Assembly (NCBI GenBank): GCA_023136265.1
Contig: JAGLRN010000101.1
Span: forward strand, 1-43,240
DNA from: Thermoplasmata archaeon
GTDB taxonomy: Archaea; Thermoplasmatota; Thermoplasmata; RBG-16-68-12; JAGMCJ01
Length of the DNA: 43,240 nt
Direction of reading: 5' to 3'
The position numbers and the translations under genes were made by a program. The notes under the pieces were generated by a model. That model saw nothing but the letters and a program-made list of their open reading frames with translations, ran no database searches and had not been told where the DNA came from. This document shows positions 23,679-30,532 of the stretch, in pieces (position 1 is the stretch's first letter; each line of letters begins with the position of its first letter).

Positions 23679-23687
23679 GGTTTAAGG
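23679..23687 (-). promoter_or_regulatory. TATA box of the response regulator-kinase operon
   Basis: Minus-strand CCTTAAACC about 34 bases ahead of the ATG at 23649. Confidence 0.45.
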
Positions 23688-23698
23688 ATGTCGGCATC

Positions 23699-23714
23699 AT
23701 TATCAGATATGATA
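23699..23714. promoter_or_regulatory. Candidate operator ATTATCA-GAT-ATGATA
   Basis: An inverted repeat of the same layout as the palindrome at 15993, placed directly upstream of the TATA box of the regulator-kinase operon, where an activator would bind. Confidence 0.45.
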
Positions 23715-23801
23715 TGTAGCCCTCCAGTTCGCCCTGAGTATGGTCAATCCACATGTCACTTATCGCCAGGAGGACACGCTGACCCGAGCTAGCTCGTGTT
23801 C

Positions 23802-24188
23802 CTACTTGTACGCCTTGCACGAGTTGCAGTACCAGCGCTGCTGGTCCGGTATCCACATCAGAAGTCCTCCACAGCTCGTGCAGACATTGGCGGGCGGCAC
23901 TACTGGAATCGGTGCTAGTGGCATCGGTGCCACTGGAATCCGTGCTACCGGCCTCTTGGCCGGAATAACCATCATGAAGAGTATGGCAAGGAATATCAGG
24001 AAGAGGCCCACGCCGACCGTCACGATTCCCTGCTGCATGTACACGAACGAGGAACCGTAGTCGCCTTCCCGGAGCAGTGTCAGTATGATGCCCACGGGGA
24101 TCAACGCAATCCCGAGCAACATCAGCACGTACGCCATGAACCTCGACTCTCGGAACTCTGGCTCAGTCTTCTTCTTTGGAACGCTCAT
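23802..24188 (-). CDS. Membrane protein with two helices and C-terminal zinc ribbon
   Basis: A 128-residue protein. After a charged N-terminus (SVPKKKTEPEF) come two hydrophobic helices at about 18-38 and 53-78, a Pro/Val/Ala-rich linker, and a cytoplasmic zinc ribbon with CTSCGG and CNSCKAYK. The ATG at 24188 is chosen because GGAGGGAACAA precedes it; an upstream ATG at 24215 is possible. Minus-strand CTTATCAAC near 24224-24232 may be its TATA region. Archaea have many such small ribbon-tailed membrane proteins with no known role. It is separated from the regulator operon by about 150 bases, and from DUF4184 upstream by 72 bases. Confidence 0.7.
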   Translation of the reverse strand: MSVPKKKTEPEFRESRFMAYVLMLLGIALIPVGIILTLLREGDYGSSFVYMQQGIVTVGVGLFLIFLAILFMMVIPAKRPVARIPVAPMPLAPIPVVPPANVCTSCGGLLMWIPDQQRWYCNSCKAYK

Positions 24189-24260
24189 TTGTTCCCTCCT
24201 CATCCCCTCATTCACCTAGGTGTTGATAAGCCTTTTGGGGACGACGACCGACCTCCGATG

Positions 24261-24794
24261 TCATCTGCCCATCTTCCACCAATACACGTACGCGAGATAG
24301 ACGAACGCGAGCAGAATGGTCCCGTGGGCGAAGATCTCCAGGGAAAGCACCTCGTCGGGGGGGAACATGACGGAAGGCAGGGGATAGAAGACCGGGCTGC
24401 CTCCGTGATACAGGATGTCCAGAAGGACGTGGCTTGTGGTGCCTATCAATATCGAGTATACTATGACTGGCAGGCTGCCTCGCTGCTCGAGGATGTCTAT
24501 TCCGGCGAACTTGTAGCCTCTCGGGTCGGAGGATGTGTTCTTGAAGTATCGAATCACTTTGGGCACGACGTATAGGGTAGCCACGAGGGCCAGGACGAAA
24601 TCGAACGTGAAGGCACCAATCAGCGAATGAGTGATGATCCTCACGGGTTCCTCATACGCGGGAAGAATGTAGACGAAAGGTATGAACAGGTCTGGAATGA
24701 CCGCGCCGACGCTGAGCCCGATGAAATCGAATCTTTTCGGCCTGAGGATGAACAGGGGCCAAACGAGGGCGCAATGGAACGCCGTAAAGGCCAT
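24261..24794 (-). CDS. DUF4184-like integral membrane protein
   Basis: A 177-residue protein beginning MAFTAFHCALVWPL, then DFIGLSVGAVIPDL, EEPVRIITHSLIGAF and IGTTSHVLLDILYHGGS. The N-terminal His and the later HSL and SHVLLD motifs in a membrane setting match the DUF4184 / membrane-bound hydrolase-like group (relatives of YdjM), which are metal-dependent hydrolase candidates without proven substrate. About five transmembrane helices are visible. ATG 24794 is chosen because the family begins there; the frame stays open to an ATG at 24848 with 18 extra residues and no ribosome site is clear for either. No functional link with neighbours is evident. Confidence 0.65.
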   Translation of the reverse strand: MAFTAFHCALVWPLFILRPKRFDFIGLSVGAVIPDLFIPFVYILPAYEEPVRIITHSLIGAFTFDFVLALVATLYVVPKVIRYFKNTSSDPRGYKFAGIDILEQRGSLPVIVYSILIGTTSHVLLDILYHGGSPVFYPLPSVMFPPDEVLSLEIFAHGTILLAFVYLAYVYWWKMGR

Positions 24795-25023
24795 GCGGAA
24801 TCCAATATCGGAGATTCCGAAGGCGTATTTGTATTGATGGGTGTGCAATTGCTCTCGTGCCTCGATTTTCGGGGCATCGTTGCTCGCTTATCGTGATATC
24901 AATCGTCTGAGCTTACATCTAGCCTATTCGGTCTGTGATTCCAAGAAAATACATGTCCGGGAAACCTTTTATTGGACCCCTCTCCGATTTATTATTAGTT
25001 CTCAGAAAAAGGAGAGGAAAAAA

Positions 25024-25284
25024 ATGAAGGCAATGATAGCATTTGGTGTGCTGGCCTTGCTCCTCGTTGTGGTATTGGCCTCGAGGAACATTGTAGCGGA
25101 CTGGGATTCCGACAGTGACGGCCTTCCAGACCTGTGGGAGCTGGAGTATTTCGGGGACCTAAGCTATGGGGCAGATGACGACCCGGACCTTGATGACTTC
25201 ACGAATCTGGAGGAATACGAAGCCGGAACAGATCCGACGGACGCAACGAGCAAGCCAAGACCGCCGACGGCCAGCTTGAATTAG
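25024..25284 (+). CDS. Small exported protein with thrombospondin type 3-like calcium-binding repeat
   Basis: An 86-residue protein. Residues 1-20 are a hydrophobic signal or anchor helix after MKAM. The rest is acidic: DWDSDSDGLPDLWELEYF and DDDPDLDDFTNLEEYEAGTD. The DxDxDGLxDxWE and DFTNLEEYxAGTDP patterns are those of thrombospondin type 3 / dockerin-like calcium loops common in secreted archaeal and bacterial proteins. AGGAGAGG lies seven bases before the ATG, and a TTTATTATTAG run about 32 bases upstream may be the TATA box. The product is unusually short: these repeats are normally one part of a large surface protein, so it may be a free-standing mini-protein or the remnant of one. It ends 12 bases from the convergent STAND gene. 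Confidence 0.75.
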   Translation: MKAMIAFGVLALLLVVVLASRNIVADWDSDSDGLPDLWELEYFGDLSYGADDDPDLDDFTNLEEYEAGTDPTDATSKPRPPTASLN

Positions 25285-25296
25285 GCAACGAACAGG

Positions 25297-27945
25297 TCAC
25301 ATAGTCTTTCTCGTGCCCTTCGGCTCCTGAAGACGATCCAGTGACGCCATGGGTTTGCCCACCTGCTCAGAGAGGGAGATGGCAGTCTCAAAACACATTC
25401 TTGCCTGGTCGACCATTCCCATCTCCCTATACAGCTCACCCGATCTCTTGAAGGAGTCCATGATGTCGGCTGGGGCGCCGTGCGTCTTGATTTGCTCGAG
25501 ATGTCTCTGTATACGGTTAGAAGCCTCGTCGCTTTCCCCTCGCGTGTAGCTAACGAAGGCCAGCGACAGCTCGACGAGCGCGCTATTCTTCTTCTCTTCC
25601 AGCCGATTGAATATCTCCATTGCACTGTCAAGATACCTCTCAGCCTTCGACAGATTGGGTTTCTCAATGTAGATGGATGCCGTGTTGAGCAGAAGGACCC
25701 CTTGGCTTCGCAGGTCTCCGATCCTCTGTGCGAATCTAATGGCACGATCGAAGTACTCGAGCGCCAGGTCATTCTTCTCGAGGTCGTAGAGTGAAATGCC
25801 CAGACCATTGTACAGATTGGGGAGTCTCAACACGTCGTGATTCCCCTCACATATCTCGACCGCCTGCTTCCACGCCTCCATCGCCTTCTCGTGCAGGTTC
25901 TGGAGCGAAAGAATCGTACCCTTCGCTGCAAGATAGTCTGACCTTTCCGATCTATCGAGGTGCTCGGATGTAGATTCGTCCATGAGGCTGAGGTACTCAT
26001 AGCCCCTATCGAAGTCTGTTTGATCCGCATACAGCATCGCCAGGTTCCTGAATACTCTGGTTGTCACCGAAACATCCGTCCGCTCATTGATTTCTTTCTC
26101 TGCTCTCTGGAAGATCTCCAGAGAATCCCTGCTCTGGCCTTGCTTCCTCATGATTTCCCCAATCTGCGAGGCTGCCTCGAGCGCAAGATCGGTATCTCCC
26201 TCTTTTGCGGAAATCCTCTCGGCTTCCTTGAAATCCTCAATGGCTTCCTTCCACCTCCCCGTAAGATTGAGCATCCTCCCCCTTAGAAGATGGATGTCCG
26301 TCACGAATGTACCCCAAGTATCTGAATCCTCCATTGCTTCGAGAATCTCAAGCAGGTCCTCTGAGAAGCCCTCGCTGACGAGGCTCTCTCCATGCAGTGT
26401 CATGAGCTCTGCGGCCCGCTCGAAAAGGCCTCCCTTCACAAGGTGGTATTGAGCCTCTAGGACCGATCCCGGGTCTGAGAAATCGGAGTAGTATTCACCA
26501 GCCCGGCGATGGTATTCAGACCTCTTGGGCTCCGAGAGCTGACCGTAGAAGAACTCCTTCAGGGCGTCGTGCATCACATACTTTTCGTCGGCGCACTCAG
26601 AAAGGAGGGACTGAGAGACCAGGGAGTCAATCATATAGTGGTCCAGCTTCTCTTCGGCAAAGAGCGCACTTGTACTCACTCGTTCTCGGAAGACTGAAGC
26701 GACTGATAGTATCGCTCTCTCTTTCTTGTTCAGCTTGAGGGAGATCTCTTGCCTGAGGAATCTCTTCACGTCGCCGGCAACGACCTGCGCAGAGGAGTCT
26801 ACGAGTTCCAGGAACAGGGGGTGACCTTCCGTTTTCTTGATGATCTCGTCGAACTCGGCCTTCGGGAGCTTGCGCGAGGACAGAAACTCCCTGCAATCCT
26901 TCGCACTGAGTCCGCCCAATTCCATCTCGACCACATGCTTCTTGATGCTCACGTCCCGGGTGTCGTAGAACGGCGGTATCTGCCTGCCCAGAACGATCAT
27001 CTTGAATCCATTGGAGGCTCCGAGGAATCCCTTGGCGGATTCCAAGAAGTTGAGTACGTTGCCCCTGGCGAACTGACAGTCGTCCAGGACAATCATCCCG
27101 TCCAGACCGCGCAGGCAGTCCTCCATAATGAGTCCTACCTCGTCCAGGTCTATCTCCTTGTTCGAATCCAAGTAGAACTTCAGGTCATTCCTTTCTAGTT
27201 CGCTGAGGACCTTGGAGAGGCTCAGAAGGAGGCCACGGAGCGTGGTCCAGTCCTTGAGCCGATAGTAGAACAGATTCGTCTTGCCCTTCGACTTCTTCAT
27301 GACCTTCGCCGCGAGCGTGCTCTTGCCGATGCCCGCGATTCCCCGAATTGTCAGAATGCGCTGTTCCTTGGAATTCAAGAAGCTCTTAACCAGCGTCAGC
27401 TCCTTCCGTCTGCCGAAAAACCTGTGGAGCATCGGAAGCCCAGATGCGACGAGCTTTCTCTTCTTCATCCTCTTCTTCCGGTATTCCGCCATGTCGAACG
27501 CTGACTTGCGGGTGTGAGTCAAGATGTCCAGGAGCGTGGACCCGTCCGCGAGAATGGTGGGAACCTCCCGAAGCCTGACCGTTCTCTTCCCACCAGGGGC
27601 GTTGAGCAGCTCTATCTGCTCGCCTCCTATCCCCGTCTCGATTTCCCGCGCGCGGTCCATTCCCCGGGACGTCAGGAAGTAGCATAACCTCCGTCTCTTC
27701 CCTCTCTGCACGTGCCTCAGCTCCCCGCTTATGAACCCGTTCTCCACGAGTCCGCCTATGACCTGCGACACCTGGCTTCTCCTTATCTCGAGGGCGTCTG
27801 CGATTCCTGACTGCGTGAGTGTGAGGGGCAGCTCCGCTTGATCGTAGATGCCGACATGGTTGTCCAGGAAGAGGACGATCCTCTCACTGATCTGCAGAAG
27901 GTACTTCTTCTTGTAGTACCTTTTGTTGTAGCCCTTCCTCACCAT
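25297..27945 (-). CDS. STAND-family regulator: winged helix, NTPase and TPR array
   Basis: An 882-residue protein of the signal-transducing ATPase class. Residues 15-100 form a MarR-like winged helix (TLTQSGIADALEIRRSQVSQ, then FISGELRHVQRGKRRRLCYF). A short linker leads to an NTPase with Walker A GIAGIGKST at 202-210, Walker B MIVLDDCQ near 283-290, and downstream helical/winged domain. From about 490 to 870 come around ten TPR-type units, including LALEYFDRAIRFAQRIGDL. The layout is like MalT/AfsR regulators: a ligand sensed by the TPRs would control ATP-dependent oligomerisation and DNA or partner binding. Unusually the HTH is at the N-terminus. It is divergent from the second Rab-like GTPase gene, with 169 bases between. 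Target genes unknown. Confidence 0.88.
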   Translation of the reverse strand: MVRKGYNKRYYKKKYLLQISERIVLFLDNHVGIYDQAELPLTLTQSGIADALEIRRSQVSQVIGGLVENGFISGELRHVQRGKRRRLCYFLTSRGMDRAREIETGIGGEQIELLNAPGGKRTVRLREVPTILADGSTLLDILTHTRKSAFDMAEYRKKRMKKRKLVASGLPMLHRFFGRRKELTLVKSFLNSKEQRILTIRGIAGIGKSTLAAKVMKKSKGKTNLFYYRLKDWTTLRGLLLSLSKVLSELERNDLKFYLDSNKEIDLDEVGLIMEDCLRGLDGMIVLDDCQFARGNVLNFLESAKGFLGASNGFKMIVLGRQIPPFYDTRDVSIKKHVVEMELGGLSAKDCREFLSSRKLPKAEFDEIIKKTEGHPLFLELVDSSAQVVAGDVKRFLRQEISLKLNKKERAILSVASVFRERVSTSALFAEEKLDHYMIDSLVSQSLLSECADEKYVMHDALKEFFYGQLSEPKRSEYHRRAGEYYSDFSDPGSVLEAQYHLVKGGLFERAAELMTLHGESLVSEGFSEDLLEILEAMEDSDTWGTFVTDIHLLRGRMLNLTGRWKEAIEDFKEAERISAKEGDTDLALEAASQIGEIMRKQGQSRDSLEIFQRAEKEINERTDVSVTTRVFRNLAMLYADQTDFDRGYEYLSLMDESTSEHLDRSERSDYLAAKGTILSLQNLHEKAMEAWKQAVEICEGNHDVLRLPNLYNGLGISLYDLEKNDLALEYFDRAIRFAQRIGDLRSQGVLLLNTASIYIEKPNLSKAERYLDSAMEIFNRLEEKKNSALVELSLAFVSYTRGESDEASNRIQRHLEQIKTHGAPADIMDSFKRSGELYREMGMVDQARMCFETAISLSEQVGKPMASLDRLQEPKGTRKTM

Positions 27946-28114
27946 CTCCCTTGCCCCTGCACGAGGATGATGCCCTCTGAGATATTAGGTTCTTTCGGAA
28001 AAACTACATGTAGACGCCATATAGTTATAAGGACCACAGGATTATCCCCAGAACAGCACCGCGTTTCCAGCCGGGTTCATTTGACAAGCGCGGGGGCGCT
28101 GCGGAGGACAGTCC

Positions 28115-29038
28115 TTGGACGGATCGGGACAGGATGGCAAGAAGGTCCTGCTAGATGGGATCTCCAAGAAGGAGGACCTCAAGGATGTGAGCCGTAGGGG
28201 GAGGATCGTCTTCGAGGTTGTCGTCAGCGGTCAGGACTCGAGGTTCAAGACGCTGTCCGATCTTCTGGAGACCCACGGCTGGATATGCGAAGAGAGCAGG
28301 GCGACTCTGAGCGTTCCGAAAGACTTCTTCTCCACCGGTGATGCTCGGGCGGTCGAGGCCGTTCGGGACGCGATAGTCAAGATGAAGTATCTTCTCAAGG
28401 TGGCTCATATGGACTACGACATGAGAGTGATCTCGGAAGCTCCGTCATCGGGAAAGGAGGAGAGTGTGGCGAAGCTCAAGGTGGGTCTCGTCGGAGATCC
28501 CAGGGTGGGGAAGACGAGCCTCATTCGGAGGTTCATCCTGGACCAGTTCGACGACAGATACGCGAAGACCATAGGAGCGAAGGTGTCCAAGAAGGAGATC
28601 CATCTCGCTCTGCCCCGGGGCAAGCATATGAGAGTTGACATGATGATCTGGGACGTCATGGGCGAGAAGAACGTCGCGGAGCTATACTTGCAGGCCCATT
28701 TCAAGGGGATGCAGGGGATACTTGCGGTCGCCGATGTGACGAGAGCGGACACGCTCAAGAGCATAGACGAATGGACCGCTTCGGTCCGCCAGGTGGCTGG
28801 CGAAGTTCCTGTCTACGTCCTCGTCAACAAGATGGACCTCGAGGACGAGTTCGACATGGAGCTGGCGGAGGTCTCGAAGTACAGCCGAGGCCTGGGCTCG
28901 CCCTTCGCGTTCACGAGCGCCAAGACGGGAAAGAATGTCGAGAAAGCGTTCATCGAGCTGGCGGACTGGATTCTGTCCCGGGGAAAACAGAAAATGGCCG
29001 TTGCTCCCAGAAGTGATGTCCCCCTTCGGGAACGATAG
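28115..29038 (+). CDS. Rab-like small GTPase with a ~118-residue N-terminal extension
   Basis: A 307-residue protein. Residues 120-295 are a small GTPase: P-loop GDPRVGKTS at 127-135, TIGAKVSKKEI in switch I, G3 WDVMGE, G4 NKMD and G5 TSAK. It is closely related to the GTPase at 16100. In G3 the usual Gln is Glu184, which in Ras-type proteins would slow hydrolysis. Residues 25-105 form an extra alpha/beta domain (RIVFEVVVSGQ, FKTLSDLLETHGWICEE, AVEAVRDAIVKMKYLLKV), not recognised. The start is TTG 28115 with GGAGGA eight bases upstream; a stop in frame at 28082 rules out a longer start. An AGTTATAAGG run near 28023-28032 may be the TATA box. Divergent from the STAND regulator. Confidence 0.85.
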   Translation: MDGSGQDGKKVLLDGISKKEDLKDVSRRGRIVFEVVVSGQDSRFKTLSDLLETHGWICEESRATLSVPKDFFSTGDARAVEAVRDAIVKMKYLLKVAHMDYDMRVISEAPSSGKEESVAKLKVGLVGDPRVGKTSLIRRFILDQFDDRYAKTIGAKVSKKEIHLALPRGKHMRVDMMIWDVMGEKNVAELYLQAHFKGMQGILAVADVTRADTLKSIDEWTASVRQVAGEVPVYVLVNKMDLEDEFDMELAEVSKYSRGLGSPFAFTSAKTGKNVEKAFIELADWILSRGKQKMAVAPRSDVPLRER

Positions 29039-29220
29039 TGCAGAGAGTCGTGTCATTATCCTGACGAAGGACATATAGAGCATCAAGTGGAAGGAAGAGT
29101 ATCACGAGCGAGATCAATTTCGAGAATCTGGAGCCCGTGAATGCTGCCCGACTCCACGCTCTTGGAGATGCACCCGAGGACGATGGGCGGACCAAGGTCG
29201 AGGCGTGGGCGGAACCGAAG

Positions 29221-30048
29221 CTATTGCGATGAGTAAAACGCCGAGACGACCAAAACCAGGAAGACGAGCGTGTAAAGGACCTCCATCACACCAATCTGCC
29301 GAACGGGTAACGGTCTCCTTACCCTCCTCCCCACCGCAGACCACGCCCTAAGAGCGCCCGGCAGAAGGGCCAGAGGGGAAAGAAGAAGAAGCATGCCCGC
29401 AAGGCCGAAAACGACCGCGATGCAAAGGGCAACGAGATGATACACAACTGACGTCCGACCCGCCTTGAGACGCTCTCGAAGCGGTCCCATGCTCGCGGCT
29501 CGCCGGCGCACCAGGTAGCGCACGTGGAAGACGCTCCCGCAGAAGAACAAAGCGCAGAGCACCCACACTGCAAAGGTGTGCACAGAGAAGATGCCTCGGG
29601 CGGTATACTCTGCCACTGGGGCGACAAGGGTCAGGCCCAGTACTCCAAGGAGCTCGCCGCCAGTTGTGTAATCCCTCTTCTGGCGCGCTATCATCAGTGA
29701 TGTCAACCCGACTGCGAGTAGGAGGACTCCGAAGAGGAGAAGTGACCATAGTCCGTATGCCAAAACAAGCAGACCTCCTGTGCCCAGAAGGACCAGTGCG
29801 TAAGAAGTCGTCCATATCAGCACTCCCCTCCTCCGTGTGTCCGTCTCAGGAAGCCGCAAATAGACTCCCACTGAATGGTGCGCCAGAAAGCCGAATACGA
29901 CCGAGCATAACAGGAGAGCGGTTCTGGGGTCGAGACTGCCTCCTACCCACGTGCCCAACACGAAGCAGGCGCTTAGGATTGACCAAGCGCCGTGTTGCTT
30001 CGAGACTGTGAGGGTGAGAATCCCGCGCATACCGCTACCCTTGGACAT
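29221..30048 (-). CDS. YwiC-like family membrane protein
   Basis: A 275-residue integral membrane protein with about eight to nine hydrophobic helices. The start TVSKQHGAWSILSACFVLG carries the KQHGAW signature of the YwiC-like family, followed by a helix pair and the HHSVGVYLRLP loop. Function of the family is unknown; a membrane enzyme related to UbiA prenyltransferases has been suggested from similar topology, but no Asp-rich prenyl diphosphate motif is visible here. ATG 30048 is used; ATG 30030, six codons later, is also possible. It is separated from the second two-component pair by about 110 bases and from the GTPase gene by a 182-base convergent gap with nothing recognised. Confidence 0.78.
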   Translation of the reverse strand: MSKGSGMRGILTLTVSKQHGAWSILSACFVLGTWVGGSLDPRTALLLCSVVFGFLAHHSVGVYLRLPETDTRRRGVLIWTTSYALVLLGTGGLLVLAYGLWSLLLFGVLLLAVGLTSLMIARQKRDYTTGGELLGVLGLTLVAPVAEYTARGIFSVHTFAVWVLCALFFCGSVFHVRYLVRRRAASMGPLRERLKAGRTSVVYHLVALCIAVVFGLAGMLLLLSPLALLPGALRAWSAVGRRVRRPLPVRQIGVMEVLYTLVFLVLVVSAFYSSQ

Positions 30049-30157
30049 GGCTCAGACCTTTGAGAGTTACGAGGAGCTTGCCGATTGCTATGCCAATGAC
30101 GGTATTAATGCTTCTCAGGACGTGCTATCGCACACAGATATCGGACGCCTGCAAGTC

Positions 30158-30532
30158 CTATGGCGAAAGGAGCTTCTTAACACGCCGTACGAGGTCATCT
30201 GGGGTGAAGGGCTTCGTTATGTAGTCGTCCACCCCCAACTCGTTCAGGGCCCTCTCCCTGTCTCTTGGATGAGCCATGACTGTGAGCATCGCCACCGGGA
30301 TGTCCTTGGTTCTTGGGTTCTCCTTCAGCTTCTCGAAGACGATCCATCCGTTCATCCCCGGCATCCTGACGTCCAGCAGAACCAGGTCTGGGTCCACTTC
30401 CTCTATCGTGTCGAGACACTCGATGCCATCGTTTGCCTTGGAGACTTCGTATCCCTCCACCTCCAGTATCATTCCCACAAGATCGAGGACGTTCTTCTCG
30501 TCATCAACAACCATCACCTTCTGCCTAGACAT
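30158..30532 (-). CDS. Single-domain CheY-like response regulator
   Basis: A 124-residue stand-alone receiver. Acidic pocket Asp10/Asp11, phosphoacceptor Asp54 in LLDVRMPG, Thr84 in AMLTVM and Lys107 in ITKPF are all present. No output domain follows, so it acts by protein-protein contact or as a phosphate relay. ATG 30532 overlaps the last codons of the histidine kinase gene by eight bases, giving tight coupling; longer starts would add unrelated residues. Its partner kinase is almost surely the upstream gene. With no chemotaxis genes in the window, the target is unknown; a feed into the GTPase or TPR proteins nearby is only a hypothesis. Confidence 0.92.
   Translation of the reverse strand: MSRQKVMVVDDEKNVLDLVGMILEVEGYEVSKANDGIECLDTIEEVDPDLVLLDVRMPGMNGWIVFEKLKENPRTKDIPVAMLTVMAHPRDRERALNELGVDDYITKPFTPDDLVRRVKKLLSP

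Noticed and set aside
28004-28013. Palindrome CTACATGTAG as an operator
   Set aside because: About forty 10-base palindromes are expected by chance in the window; noted only for its position.
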